From positions 744,001-808,000 of the forward strand of contig CBDDFN010000020.1 of NCBI GenBank assembly GCA_965227065.1: a stretch of 64,000 nt of DNA, written 5' to 3'. The position numbers were made by a program, and so were the translations under genes. Below, piece by piece: positions 1 through 10,340 of this stretch. The notes under the pieces are model-generated. The model did no database searches and had not been told where the DNA came from. It saw only the letters and a list, made by a program, of their open reading frames with translations. This DNA comes from CBDDFN01 sp965227065 (GTDB lineage: Bacteria > Pseudomonadota > Alphaproteobacteria > SPJN01). Numbering within the stretch: the first letter of the stretch is position 1; the number at the start of each line of letters is the position of its first letter.

Positions 1-682
1 AGGCGTGGTCAGCCCGTAAAGCGATGCGTTTTCAGATCGCCGGCCCAGTTCAACACCATTGATGATATTGCCCCATTGGTCGGAGCCGCCCATCTGCAGA
101 CTGCAGCCATAAACGCTTGTTCAACTCAACAAAGTCGTAGGCTTGCAACAGCATATAATTGAACTCAAGGAAGGTGAGGGGTTGTTCACGATCGAGCCGC
201 AATTTGACCGAATCGAAGGTCAGCATACGGTTGATGGTGAAATGCCGGCCAATGTCGCGCAGAAAGTCGACATATTTGATGTCGAGCAGCCAATCGGCAT
301 TGTCGACCAGCACCGCATCGGTCGGGCCATCGCCGAAGGTCAGGCATTTATCGAAGGCGCGAAAAATGCTCGCCTTGTTCTCGGCAATGGTTTCGGGCGT
401 CAAGAGCTTGCGCGATTCATCCTTGCCCGAGGGGTCGCCCACACGGGTCGTGCCGCCGCCCAGCAGCACAATGGGCTTGTGGCCTGCCTGTTGCAGGCGG
501 CGCAGCAGCATGATCGAAATCATATGGCCGACATGAAGGCTTGGCCCGGTGCAGTCGAATCCGGCATAAGCCACGATTGAGCCGGTGGCACAGGCTTCGT
601 CCAGCGCGTCCAGGTCCGTCACTTGATGGACATAGCCGCGTTCGTGCATCACGGTAAGAAAGTCAGATTTAAACGCGCTCAT
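1..682 (-). CDS. tyrS: Tyrosyl-tRNA synthetase, partial and frameshifted
   Basis: Class I aminoacyl-tRNA synthetase that charges tRNA-Tyr. The N-terminal catalytic part is clear: AGFDCTGPSLHVGH near residues 40-53 holds the HIGH-type signature, followed by GGGTTRVGDPSGKDESR and the tyrosine-pocket stretch FNYMLLQAYDF. The KMSKS loop and the S4-like C-terminus lie beyond the left edge. At 111-113 (AAA, where AA would keep the frame) the reading frame breaks. Downstream, the other frame gives the expected MGGSDQWGNIINGVELGRR, so one extra base separates two intact halves. The gene is essential, so a sequence error is likelier than true loss. The start is ATG at 682, giving MSAFKSDF as in relatives; a GTG at 691 preceded by GAGG is possible. 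It is divergent from anmK with a 53-base gap. Confidence 0.93.
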
Positions 683-735
683 CGCCGTCACTCATTCGCC
701 TCAGATCAATCCGGGTTCGGGAAGGGGTCCCTATC

Positions 736-1857
736 ATGGCAGGTCTTGACCAAGCAAGCTGGTGCATCGGCGCCATGTCTGGAACCGCCCTGGATGGGGT
801 GGATGTCGCCCTTGTCAAAACCGACGGGGTCCGGGTCTTTGCGCTTGGCCCCTCGCTGACGCTCGATTATTCCGATGCTGACCGTGCGGCATTGCGTATG
901 GCGGTTGACCGGGCTGTCGAACTTGGGGCGCGGGCCGAAGATGACACGGTTCATAAAGCCGCGCGGCTGTTGACCCAGCGCCATATAGAGGCGGTGAACG
1001 CGCTCCTGAAAGAGTTTGACGAGCCTGTTGAGCTGATGGGCTTTCACGGCCAGACCATCTTTCACAATGCCGATGCGTCGATTACCTGGCAGATCGGTGA
1101 GCCGGGCTATCTCTCCCAGGAAATCGGCTTGCCTGTCGTGTGGGATATGCGGGTTGCCGATGTGGAGGCGGGCGGGCATGGCGCGCCGGTGGCACCACTT
1201 TATCACGCGGCTTTGGCTCAATGGTCGAAAACCGGGCCTTTGGCGGTGCTTAATCTCGGCGGCGTGGCCAATCTGACATGGCTGGGGTCTGACCAGGTTG
1301 TGGCCGAAGAACTGTGGGAGGATATTCGCGCCTTTGATACCGGGCCGGGCAATGGTTTGCTGGATGACTGGGTGGCGTTGCACGGCAAGGGACGGTTTGA
1401 CCGTGATGGACACATCGCGTCGGCGGGGGTGGTGCATGGCACGATCCTTGATACGATGCTTGATAATCCATGGTTTGACGCAGCGCCGCCCAAATCGCTC
1501 GACCGGCATGATTTCGGGCTTGAACCTTTGCGCGGCCTGTCGCTGGCTGACGGGGCGGCCACACTGACCGCCTTTACCGCCCGGACGGTGGCTTTGGGCT
1601 TGCGGCATTTCCCGATCCAGCCCAATGCCCTGGCGGTAACCGGCGGGGGACGGCGCAACCCCGCCCTGATGGCCGCTTTGGCGCGGGCCTGTGATGTGTT
1701 GGTGGAGCCTGTTGAATATTGGAACTGGCGAGGCGATTCGCTCGAAGCCGAGGCCTTTGCGTTTCTCGCCAAGCGGTCGGCGCTTGGCTTGCCGCTGACG
1801 GTTCCCAACACAACCGGTGCACCCCGCCCGATGACGGGCGGAGTGATGGTTGGGTGA
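736..1857 (+). CDS. anmK: Anhydro-N-acetylmuramic acid kinase
   Basis: Phosphorylates and opens 1,6-anhydro-MurNAc to MurNAc-6-phosphate in cytoplasmic peptidoglycan recycling. The 373-residue product matches the family length. It begins with the sugar-kinase phosphate loop GAMSGTALDGVDVAL (about residues 12-26), has the conserved FDTGPGNGLLDDW in the middle and the nucleotide-binding TGGGRRNP near residue 302. The ATG at 736 follows a strong GGGAAGGGG ribosome site. It is divergent from tyrS, a pairing seen in other alphaproteobacteria. No other recycling genes sit next to it here. The frame is intact, unlike the genes on both sides. Confidence 0.95.
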   Translation: MAGLDQASWCIGAMSGTALDGVDVALVKTDGVRVFALGPSLTLDYSDADRAALRMAVDRAVELGARAEDDTVHKAARLLTQRHIEAVNALLKEFDEPVELMGFHGQTIFHNADASITWQIGEPGYLSQEIGLPVVWDMRVADVEAGGHGAPVAPLYHAALAQWSKTGPLAVLNLGGVANLTWLGSDQVVAEELWEDIRAFDTGPGNGLLDDWVALHGKGRFDRDGHIASAGVVHGTILDTMLDNPWFDAAPPKSLDRHDFGLEPLRGLSLADGAATLTAFTARTVALGLRHFPIQPNALAVTGGGRRNPALMAALARACDVLVEPVEYWNWRGDSLEAEAFAFLAKRSALGLPLTVPNTTGAPRPMTGGVMVG

Positions 1858-1864
1858 TCGGTCG

Positions 1865-2528
1865 TTATTCGTCGCGCTCGGCGTCGATCTCGGCCATGCG
1901 GCGGTCGAGATAGCCATTCAATGACGTGTTCAGATCATCAAGATTGGCTTCAAAGAAATGGTTCGCGCCGTCCGATCAGGTCATGATCAATCGTAATGTC
2001 CTTCTGGGCGGTCAGCCGGTCGGCCAGGGCGCGTACATCGGCGGGCGGCACAACCTTGTCCGACGTGCCTGAAATGAACAGGCCCGAGGACGGGCAGGGC
2101 GCCAGGAAGGTGAAATCGTACAGATTGGCGGGCGGCGCAATCGAGATGAAGCCTGAAATTTCAGGCCGGCGCATCAAAAGCTGCATGCCGATCCACGCGC
2201 CGAACGAAAAGCCGGTGATCCAGCATTGCCGGGCCGAGGGGTTTTCGCTTTGCAGCCAATCAAGGGCCGAGGCGGCATCGGACAGCTCGCCAATGCCTTC
2301 GTCAAATTCGCCCTGGCTGCGGCCAATGCCACGGAAATTAAAGCGCAGAACCGAAAAGCCACGTTTCACATAGGTCTGATAGCTTTGGAACACGACCTTG
2401 TTGTTCATCGTGCCGCCAAAGCGGGGATGGGGGTGCAAAATCAGCGCAATCGGGGGATTGTCGCCCGGTCCACGTTGATAACGGCCTTCAATACGGCCCT
2501 CGGGACCCGGAAAAATGACTTCAGGCAA
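1865..2528 (-). CDS. Alpha/beta hydrolase, frameshifted near the C-terminus
   Basis: Serine hydrolase of the COG2945-like alpha/beta fold; substrate unknown. The N-terminal part shows LILHPHPRFGGTMNNKVV, the nucleophile elbow ITGFSFGAW (GxSxG) and the acid loop SGTSDKVVPP. The frame breaks at 1972-1973, where CC stands in place of C. With one base removed the chain continues through DGANHFFEANLDDLN, which supplies the catalytic histidine, and ends at 1865 in RRMAEIDAERDE. Without the repair the protein ends early and lacks that histidine. The start is TTG at 2528, preceded by GGGAGGGCAGT. It is divergent from the iscR operon. This is the second of three single-base insertions in the first 6 kb. 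Confidence 0.85.
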
Positions 2529-2576
2529 ACTGCCCTCCCATGATTAAGGCAAAAACCAACCCTTTTGCTGCGTTAA

Positions 2577-2605
2577 GCATGATATGAAATGAAGGAAAAT
2601 CATGC
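2577..2605. repeat. 7-bp inverted repeat upstream of iscR
   Basis: GCATGAT at 2577-2583 and its exact complement ATCATGC at 2599-2605 are separated by 15 bases in the intergenic stretch between the divergent hydrolase and the iscR operon. It could be a regulator site or a weak hairpin. Nothing else identifies its function. Confidence 0.4.
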
Positions 2606-2650
2606 GATATTTCAACGCACTAATATGGATTGGGGAGATCGAGCCTCAGA

Positions 2651-2682
2651 ATAGTTGACTGTTTTAATCGGGAATCTTATAT
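2651..2682 (+). promoter_or_regulatory. iscR-suf promoter with IscR type 1 site
   Basis: A sigma70-type promoter is visible: TTGACT at 2655-2660, a 16-base spacer and TTATAT at 2677-2682. Overlapping the -35 element, 2651-2675 reads ATAGTTGACT + GTTTT + AATCGGGAAT. Compared from memory with the 25-base enterobacterial IscR type 1 consensus, this matches at about 23 positions. The arrangement, a site lying over the -35 box of the iscR promoter itself, is that used for [2Fe-2S]-IscR autorepression. Inference: the whole suf operon is repressed when Fe-S clusters are plentiful. A leader of about 105 bases separates the -10 element from the iscR start. Confidence 0.7.
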
Positions 2683-2796
2683 CGGAGAGGAACAGGCCTG
2701 TTCCCCTGCGGGTGACTCTCGTGGCGTTTATAGCGGAGCGGGCGGTGAAATCTCAAGCAAACGCGACAAATTGCGCATTTGTTGTTGGAGGGCGGA

Positions 2797-3264
2797 ATGA
2801 AGCTTAGCACCAAGGGACGGTATGCGGTGATGGCCATGGTTGATCTGGCCCAGCACGGCACCGACACGCCCATTGCGCTGGCCGACATTGCCGCGCGCCA
2901 GGATATTTCGCTCAGCTATCTCGAACAGCTGTTCGGCAAGTTGCGCCGCCACGGTCTGGTCAGCTCGGTCCGTGGCCCCGGCGGGGGCTACAAGCTCGCA
3001 ACCGTGCCGGCTGAGCTGCGCATCTCCGACATTATCCGTGCGGTGGATGAGCCGATCCGCACCACAGCCTGTGCCGATGGCGGCGTGCAGGGCTGCACCG
3101 GCATGACCAGCCGGTGCCTGACCCATGATCTGTGGGATGAGCTTGGCCGCCAGATCCAGATTTTTCTGTCATCGGTCACCATTGAAGATGTGATTGAGCG
3201 GCGCGTGCTGGGCCGGGCGGGCTTTGATTTTCTCGGCGAGGACGATTTGCGGGCAACGGGATGA
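2797..3264 (+). CDS. iscR: Rrf2-family Fe-S cluster regulator IscR
   Basis: Transcription factor that senses Fe-S status through a bound [2Fe-2S] cluster and controls cluster assembly genes. The 155-residue product starts with the Rrf2 hallmark MKLSTKGRYAVMAMVDLA, then a winged helix with LSYLEQLFGKLRRHGLV and the wing GPGGGY. Three cysteines plus the LTH histidine (TACADGGVQGC...SRCLTHDLW) form the cluster site. Their spacing is slightly wider than the C-x5-C-x5-C of E. coli IscR. The ATG at 2797 follows GGAGG; an upstream in-frame start at 2779 has no such site. It is the first gene of the suf operon, has an IscR-like site in its own promoter, and overlaps the next gene by ATGA. Confidence 0.93.
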   Translation: MKLSTKGRYAVMAMVDLAQHGTDTPIALADIAARQDISLSYLEQLFGKLRRHGLVSSVRGPGGGYKLATVPAELRISDIIRAVDEPIRTTACADGGVQGCTGMTSRCLTHDLWDELGRQIQIFLSSVTIEDVIERRVLGRAGFDFLGEDDLRATG

Positions 3265-4379
3265 GCATTTATCTCGACTATAATGCGACCAGCCCGTTAC
3301 GGGTCCAGGCGCGGGCTGCGATCGAAGCCGCCCTTGATGTGACCGGTAATCCAAGCTCGGTCCATTCAGAGGGCCGCCGCGCGCGCAGTCTGGTTGAACA
3401 GGCGCGGGCATCGGTCATGGATCTGATGGGCGGATGTGCGGGCCGCATCTGCTTCACCAGCGGCGGCACCGAGGCCAATGCGCTGGGGGTGATTGGCGGC
3501 GCGCGCGCACAGGGCGCCGAACGGCTGATCGTTTCTGCGATCGAGCATGATGCCGTGCGCGGCGCGGCGGACGCCGCTGGATTGCCCGTCGATATTTTGG
3601 CTGTCACGCCCGATGGCGTGGCTGATATCGATCATCTGAAAGAATTGCTGGCCGGTCCCAAGGCGCTGGTTGCGCTGATGGCGGTTAACAATGAGACCGG
3701 CGTGATCCAGCCCATCGCCGAAGCCGCTGAGGCGGTCCGCGCGGCAGGCGGCCTGTTCCATGTTGATGCCGTTCAGGCTGCTGGGCGCATCCCGCTGGGT
3801 GAAATCGGCATGTCGGCCGACACGGTCGCGCTTTCGGCGCACAAGATCGGCGGCCCCAAAGGCATCGGCGCGCTGCACATTGCCAAGGCTTATGATCTTG
3901 TGCCGCTGTTTATGGGCGGGGGCCAGGAGTTGGGCGACCGGGCGGGAACCGAAAATGTGCTTGGCATTGCAGGCTTTGGCGCGGCGGCGCAAGCCGCGCT
4001 GAACGAGCTTGAGGATCAGGACCGGATCGCATCCTTGCGCGATGAGATTGAAGCTGAATTGAATTCCGCCCGGCCCATCGGAAAGCGCGCGCCGCGCGTA
4101 TCGAATGTGTCGGCGCTCAAAATGGATGGCGTGAAAGCTGAAACGCAAGTGATGGCGTTTGATCTTGAAGGCATTTGTGTTTCCGCCGGATCGGCCTGTT
4201 CATCGGGCAAGGTTGGCGCAAGCCATGTCATGGCCGCTATGGGACTTGATGAGGATGAGGCCCAGTCGGTCATCCGTGTGTCGCTGGGTTTTGCGACGAC
4301 GCGGGAAGAGTGTGAGAAATTCTGTGCCGCATGGCGCGCGATCCATGGCCGTCTGGCCGGGCGCGCCTCGGCTGCGTGA
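3261..4379 (+). CDS. iscS: Cysteine desulfurase, class I (IscS/NifS-like)
   Basis: PLP enzyme that takes sulfur from cysteine as a persulfide. The 372-residue protein opens with IYLDYNATSPL, has the cofactor lysine in LSAHKIGGPKGIGAL, the RAGTEN motif, and the long catalytic loop SAGSACSSGKVGASHV that marks class I enzymes. It overlaps iscR by ATGA and ends 12 bases before sufB. The operon therefore carries two desulfurases: this one and the class II SufS downstream, as is usual in alphaproteobacterial suf operons. This protein may serve other sulfur acceptors as well, for example tRNA thiolation; that is inference. Confidence 0.92.
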   Translation: MSIYLDYNATSPLRVQARAAIEAALDVTGNPSSVHSEGRRARSLVEQARASVMDLMGGCAGRICFTSGGTEANALGVIGGARAQGAERLIVSAIEHDAVRGAADAAGLPVDILAVTPDGVADIDHLKELLAGPKALVALMAVNNETGVIQPIAEAAEAVRAAGGLFHVDAVQAAGRIPLGEIGMSADTVALSAHKIGGPKGIGALHIAKAYDLVPLFMGGGQELGDRAGTENVLGIAGFGAAAQAALNELEDQDRIASLRDEIEAELNSARPIGKRAPRVSNVSALKMDGVKAETQVMAFDLEGICVSAGSACSSGKVGASHVMAAMGLDEDEAQSVIRVSLGFATTREECEKFCAAWRAIHGRLAGRASAA

Positions 4380-4391
4380 GGGAGTAGAAGT

Positions 4392-5864
<1,473 letters not shown>

Positions 5865-5865
<1 letters not shown>

Positions 5866-6617
5866 TGTCGAATATCCTGCTTGAAATTGAAGATCTGCAC
5901 GCCACCGTCGCGGACAAGCCCATCCTGAAGGGCCTCAACCTCACCATCAATGAAGGCGAGGTGCACGCCATTATGGGTCCCAACGGGGCGGGGAAATCGA
6001 CCCTGTCTTACGTGATTGCCGGCCGCGCAGGCTATGAAGTCACAAAAGGCGCGATCCGCTTTAAAGGCACTGACATCACCGAGTTGGACCCTGAAGAGCG
6101 CGCAGCGCTGGGCCTGTTTCTGGCCTTTCAATATCCGATTGAAATTCCCGGCGTGGCAACCACGACCTTCCTCAAGACAGCCCTGAATGCCGTGCGGCAG
6201 GCGCGCGGCGAGGATGAGCTTGATGCCGTGTCGTTCCTCAAGCTGATGCGGGCGAAGGCCAAGCCGCTCAACATCACTGACGACATGCTCAAGCGCGCGG
6301 TCAATGTCGGCTTCTCCGGCGGTGAGAAGAAACGCAATGAAGTGCTGCAAATGGCCATGCTTGAACCCACCATGGCGGTGCTTGATGAAACCGATTCCGG
6401 GCTCGATATTGATGCGCTCAAAGTCGTCGCCGATGGCGTGAATGCCCTGCGCGGGCCTGAGCGGGGTTTTCTGGTGATCACCCATTATCAGCGCCTTCTT
6501 GATCATATCGTGCCGGATTTCGTCCATGTTCTGGCGGGTGGCAAGATCGTCAAATCCGGCGACAAGTCGCTAGCGCTTGAGCTTGAGGAAAAAGGCTATG
6601 CGGAGGTTGCCGCGTGA
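5865..6617 (+). CDS. sufC: Fe-S assembly ATPase SufC
   Basis: ABC-type ATPase that drives conformational change of the SufBCD scaffold in the cytoplasm. The 250-residue product has Walker A GPNGAGKST near residue 38, a Q-loop in LFLAFQYPIEIPG, the ABC signature variant FSGGEKKRNEVLQMA, Walker B MAVLDETDSGLD and the switch histidine in VITHYQRLL. The KKRNE variation of the signature is typical for SufC rather than for transporters, and no membrane partner is present. The start overlaps the sufB stop and its own stop overlaps sufD by ATGA, implying translational coupling. Confidence 0.97.
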
Positions 6618-7759
6618 GTAAGGAAAGCCGTTTTCTGCCCGCCGATGACTGGCTGAGTGCCGAGCTTGGCGATGGCCCCGACTGGCTGCTGGCTGAGCGC
6701 AAGGCCGCGGCTGAGGCTGCGCACAGCGCCGGTGTGCCGTCGCGCCGGGTTGAGGAATGGAAATATACCGATCTGCGCAAATTCTCCCTCGCTGAGGGTG
6801 CTGCGCCGCACGCCGATGATCCGTTCGCAGCGATTGGTGTTGACCGGGACGTGAAGGCTGCCCCGCTGGAAGATGCGGCCGTGTTTGCACCCTTTGATCA
6901 TCCGCTTGATGCGCTTAACCGCGCCCAAGCGCGCACCGGGTTTTTGCTCGATGCGACAAGCAATGAAACCGTGCGCCTTCATTTTGGTGCGGGTCACACA
7001 CGCAGCCTGATCCGGGTTGCACCGGGCGTGAACCTGACGGTGATTGAAGCCCATGACAGCTCCGGTTTGGCAGATCATGTGGTGGCGGTCGATCTGGGCG
7101 AGGGCGCAACGCTTACCCAGATCCGGGGGCGCGTAAATGGCGGCAATCAGATTTTCCGTCAGCACACCACACTCAACGCCAAAGCGCGGCATGAGCTGTT
7201 TGCCGTGACCAGCGGCGGGGCGCAGACCCGGCATGAGCTGCACACCGATCTTGCGGGCGAGGGGGCGGAGCTTGCCTTGTTCGGCGCGTATCTGTTGAGC
7301 GCGGAACAGCATCTCGACACCACCACCGTGACACGTCATCTGGTTCCCAATGCGCGCAGTGAACAGACGTTCAAAGGCGTTCTGGGTGGCCGCGCGCAGG
7401 GTGTCTATCAGGGCAAGGTCGCCATTGCCAAAGGTGCTGACGGTTCAGAAGCCCATCAGCTGTCCAAGGCTGTTTTGTTGAGCCCGCGTGCCGAAATTGA
7501 CCACAAGCCCGAGCTTGAAATTTATGCCGATGAGGTGATTGCGAGCCATGGCGCAACCTCGGGCGCCCTGGATGAGGCGGCCTTGTTTTATCTGCGCGCG
7601 CGGGGCGTCCCGGAACTCGACGCCAAAGCCCTGCTGGTGGCCGCCTTCGTCGATGAAGTCATTGAGGCTTTGCCCGGCAATTTTGCCCCTTACGTGGACG
7701 CGGCCCGCGCCCATGTGGCTGAGGCGTTTGTGCGGGTGAAGGAGGGCAGCGATGGCTGA
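6614..7759 (+). CDS. sufD: Fe-S assembly protein SufD
   Basis: SufB paralogue that completes the SufBC2D complex. The N-terminal helical part has PSRRVEEWKYTDLRKF. The C-terminal beta-helix region ends with HGATSGALDEAALFYLRARG and ALLVAAFVDEVIEAL, the blocks that mark SufB/SufD family C-termini. At 381 residues it is close to the usual length. It starts inside the sufC stop (ATGA) and runs 8 bases into sufS. It has the SufD-type divergent N-terminus and lacks SufB's conserved blocks. Confidence 0.94.
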   Translation: MSKESRFLPADDWLSAELGDGPDWLLAERKAAAEAAHSAGVPSRRVEEWKYTDLRKFSLAEGAAPHADDPFAAIGVDRDVKAAPLEDAAVFAPFDHPLDALNRAQARTGFLLDATSNETVRLHFGAGHTRSLIRVAPGVNLTVIEAHDSSGLADHVVAVDLGEGATLTQIRGRVNGGNQIFRQHTTLNAKARHELFAVTSGGAQTRHELHTDLAGEGAELALFGAYLLSAEQHLDTTTVTRHLVPNARSEQTFKGVLGGRAQGVYQGKVAIAKGADGSEAHQLSKAVLLSPRAEIDHKPELEIYADEVIASHGATSGALDEAALFYLRARGVPELDAKALLVAAFVDEVIEALPGNFAPYVDAARAHVAEAFVRVKEGSDG

Positions 7760-8996
7760 AGCATTGTCGGCGCAGCCCGGCTTTGATCCTTTGTCCATTC
7801 GCGGTGATTTTCCGATACTGGAAACGCTCGCCAATGGCAAGCCGCTGACCTATCTCGACAATGCCGCCTCGGCCCAGAAGCCGCGCGCAGTGATCGAGGC
7901 CATGTCGGCGGTCATGGAAGGCGGTTATGCCAATGTCCATCGCGGCCTGCATTATCTGTCGAACAAGGCAACCGATGATTTTGAAGAGGCTCGGCGGACC
8001 GTCGCGCGTTTCTTGAATGTTGCCAATGAAAACGAAATCATCTTCACCCGCGGGGCCACCGAAGCGATCAATCTGGTGGCCAATAGCTGGGCAATGAACA
8101 CGCTCAAAGAAGGAGATGAGATCCTCCTGTCAGTGTTGGAACATCATTCCAATATCGTGCCCTGGCAGATGGTGGCGGCGCGCACGGGGGCCAAGCTCGT
8201 TTGGGTTGGTCTTCGGGATGATGGCAGCCTTGATATGGCTGAGTTTCAAAACAAACTCAGTGACCGCACCAGGCTTGTCGCCATCGGTCATATGTCGAAT
8301 GCGCTCGGTATCATTCATCCGGTGGCTGAGATTGTCCGGCTGGCCCACGCTGCCGGCGCGAAGGTCCTGCTGGATGGCTGTCAGTCGGTGCCGCATTTTC
8401 CGGTTGATCTTGCAGCCTTGGGCGCGGATTTCTACGTTTTTTCCGGACACAAGATTTATGGGCCGACAGGCGTAGGGGCCTTGTGGGCGCCGATGGATCT
8501 GCTGGACCAGATGCCGCCCTGGCATGGTGGCGGTGAAATGATCGGCGAGGTGACCGAACAGGGTTTTACCACCGCTTCGGTCCCGCACAAATTTGAAGCC
8601 GGAACCCCCGCCATCATTGAGGTGATCGGGCTTGGTGCGGCGCTGAACTATGTGTCGGGGTGGGATCGCGACGCAGTCGTGGCCCATGAGATGGCGCTGC
8701 ATGACCGGGCGGTCGCGGAAATGCAGGCGATCAGTTCGGTCCGCCTGTTCGGAACCGCGCCCGAAAAGGGCGCGATCATCAGCTTTGCGGTTGAAGGTGC
8801 GCATCCCTCCGATGTTGCGACGCTGCTGGATCATCAGGGCGTGGCGGTCCGGTCGGGCCATCATTGTGCGCAGCCTTTGATGGCGCGGCTTGGTGTGCCG
8901 GCAACCGCGCGCGCAAGCTTTGCCGCCTATAACACGATGGACGATGTTGATCGGTTTATCGCCGCGCTCCACAAATCGGTGGAGATGCTGGGATGA
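7752..8996 (+). CDS. sufS: Cysteine desulfurase SufS (class II)
   Basis: PLP-dependent desulfurase supplying sulfur to the SUF scaffold. Landmarks in the 414-residue protein are the N-terminal YLDNAASAQKP, NVHRGLHYLS, the PLP lysine in FSGHKIYGPTGVGAL, and the short catalytic segment RSGHHCAQPLM whose cysteine accepts the persulfide. The short loop separates it from the class I enzyme at 3261. No sufE gene is seen in the window; an acceptor may be encoded elsewhere. It overlaps sufD by 8 bases and sufT by ATGA. Confidence 0.95.
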   Translation: MAEALSAQPGFDPLSIRGDFPILETLANGKPLTYLDNAASAQKPRAVIEAMSAVMEGGYANVHRGLHYLSNKATDDFEEARRTVARFLNVANENEIIFTRGATEAINLVANSWAMNTLKEGDEILLSVLEHHSNIVPWQMVAARTGAKLVWVGLRDDGSLDMAEFQNKLSDRTRLVAIGHMSNALGIIHPVAEIVRLAHAAGAKVLLDGCQSVPHFPVDLAALGADFYVFSGHKIYGPTGVGALWAPMDLLDQMPPWHGGGEMIGEVTEQGFTTASVPHKFEAGTPAIIEVIGLGAALNYVSGWDRDAVVAHEMALHDRAVAEMQAISSVRLFGTAPEKGAIISFAVEGAHPSDVATLLDHQGVAVRSGHHCAQPLMARLGVPATARASFAAYNTMDDVDRFIAALHKSVEMLG

Positions 8997-9343
8997 GCCT
9001 GTTTGAGCTGGCCGAACGGGGCGAGTATCGCGTTGACACCGAAGCGCTCCGTGAGGCGTGCGTGGCCGCGATTAAAGAGGTCTATGATCCCGAAATTCCC
9101 GTCGATGTTTGGGAGCTTGGCCTGATCTACCGGCTTGATGTCGCCCCTGACGGCAAGGTTGAGGTTGATATGACATTGACCGCACCCAACTGCCCGGTTG
9201 CCGATATGATCCCGCGCCAGGTGGCCCGTGCGGTCGAGCAGGTTGACGGGGTGGCGGAAGTCGCGCTGCAGCTTGTCTGGACACCACCCTGGACCAAGGA
9301 CCGCATGTCGGAAGAAGCGCGTCTTGTCCTTGATATGTTTTAA
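8993..9343 (+). CDS. sufT: SUF-associated DUF59 protein SufT
   Basis: Small (116 residues) MIP18/DUF59 protein that helps Fe-S cluster maturation or delivery. The DUF59 core is plain: YDPEIPVDVWELGLIYRLDV followed by LTAPNCPVADMIPRQV, whose cysteine is conserved in the family, and a C-terminal LVWTPPWTKDRMSEEAR. Position between sufS and sufA in one operon supports the SUF assignment over unrelated DUF59 proteins such as PaaD. It overlaps sufS by ATGA. Confidence 0.92.
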   Translation: MSLFELAERGEYRVDTEALREACVAAIKEVYDPEIPVDVWELGLIYRLDVAPDGKVEVDMTLTAPNCPVADMIPRQVARAVEQVDGVAEVALQLVWTPPWTKDRMSEEARLVLDMF

Positions 9344-9363
9344 TTGAGAGCTATCTTAGAGCT

Positions 9364-9741
9364 ATGAGCACACGCCAAAAAATCAAGGCCATTTCGCTTA
9401 CCGACCGCGCTGCGGATCGGGTGCGGGAAATCATGGCCAGTTCCGACCGGGAAATTCTGGGGGTGCGCCTGTCATTGAAGTCGGGCGGGTGCGCAGGCTT
9501 CACCTATGACATGGCCTATGCCGACGAGATCAATCCGATGGATGAAGTCGTCGAAGACAAGGGCGTACGCGTGCTGATCGACCCCAAAGCGATCCTTTAT
9601 ATGCTCGGCACAGAAATGGATTATGAGGAAAGCCGGTTCACCTCAGGCTTTGTGTTCAACAATCCCAATGAGGCCGACAAATGCGGCTGTGGTGAAAGCG
9701 TTAGCTTTGATCCGGCCTTGTTTGCCAAAACCGACGCCTAA
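9364..9741 (+). CDS. sufA: A-type Fe-S carrier SufA
   Basis: HesB/IscA-family carrier that receives clusters from the SufBCD scaffold and passes them to apoproteins. The 125-residue protein has the three expected cysteines: one in KSGGCAGFTYDMAY and two in the C-terminal DKCGCGESVSF. It lies 20 bases after sufT and is the last recognisable SUF gene in the operon. SufA rather than IscA is chosen from context, since the sequences of the two are hard to separate by eye. Confidence 0.92.
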   Translation: MSTRQKIKAISLTDRAADRVREIMASSDREILGVRLSLKSGGCAGFTYDMAYADEINPMDEVVEDKGVRVLIDPKAILYMLGTEMDYEESRFTSGFVFNNPNEADKCGCGESVSFDPALFAKTDA

Positions 9742-9753
9742 TGGCGGTCTGAG

Positions 9754-10143
9754 ATGGCAATCAGCCCGGACTTCCAAGACTATCTTTACGAATTGTTTGA
9801 GCCCATCGGTACTGTCCGCGTCAAACGCATGTTTGGCGGGGCAGGGGTGTTTTACCGTGACATCATGATTGCGCTGATCTCGGCCGAACAGGTCTATCTC
9901 AAGGCCGATGCGATTTCCGAACCCCGGTTTGAAGAGGAAGGGCTTGAAGCCTTTGTCTATGAAACCAGGGACGGCAAGCGCACCGTCATGTCTTACCGTC
10001 TCATGCCGGACAGGGCGTATGATGACCCTGATGAGCTGAAAGAATGGGCGGAGCTTGCGATTGAGGCGGCCTTCCGCGCCGACGCGAAGAAGCCCAAAAA
10101 GGCACGCAGCCGCGCCGGGCAGAAGCGCCCTGCGAAGGGGTGA
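9754..10143 (+). CDS. TfoX/Sxy N-terminal domain protein
   Basis: 129-residue protein with the TfoX N-terminal fold: YLYELFEPIGTVRVKRMFGGAGVFYRDIMIALI, then VYLKAD and YRLMPDRAYDDPDELKEWAELA. The C-terminal 25 residues are basic (KKPKKARSRAGQKRPAKG) and may bind nucleic acid or simply be disordered. In gammaproteobacteria TfoX/Sxy proteins work in competence control, but stand-alone N-terminal domains in alphaproteobacteria have no established job. It begins 12 bases after sufA and may be cotranscribed with the suf genes. Confidence 0.8.
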   Translation: MAISPDFQDYLYELFEPIGTVRVKRMFGGAGVFYRDIMIALISAEQVYLKADAISEPRFEEEGLEAFVYETRDGKRTVMSYRLMPDRAYDDPDELKEWAELAIEAAFRADAKKPKKARSRAGQKRPAKG

Positions 10144-10274
10144 ATTAGAAAGAAATGGAACTGTCATTTCGGTTTTCGCCCGCCAAACCCTTTTGATGGG
10201 CGGAAGACCGGAATCTGATGATGATGAGTTTCACAGAGAGAGGGACTGCTCAGCAAGATGCTCAGTGCCGCAAG

Positions 10275-10307
10275 ATTCCGGGCAAGGCCGTTGGGCCTTC
10301 CCGGAAT
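10275..10307. repeat. REP-like palindrome (ATTCCGGG...CCCGGAAT)
   Basis: ATTCCGGG at 10275-10282 pairs with CCCGGAAT at 10300-10307, and inside it AAGGCC pairs with GGCCTT around a short loop, giving a 14-bp hairpin. The flank continues GAC, so the unit ends in CCGGAATGAC. The same termini appear twice at 19214-19312, so this is a dispersed extragenic repeat. It may also terminate the suf transcript, although only a loose T-rich tail (ATTTTCATTTTT) follows. The rest of the 10144-10340 gap shows no gene. Confidence 0.7.
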
Positions 10308-10340
10308 GACGAATTTTCATTTTTGGCATAAAATAGTGAG

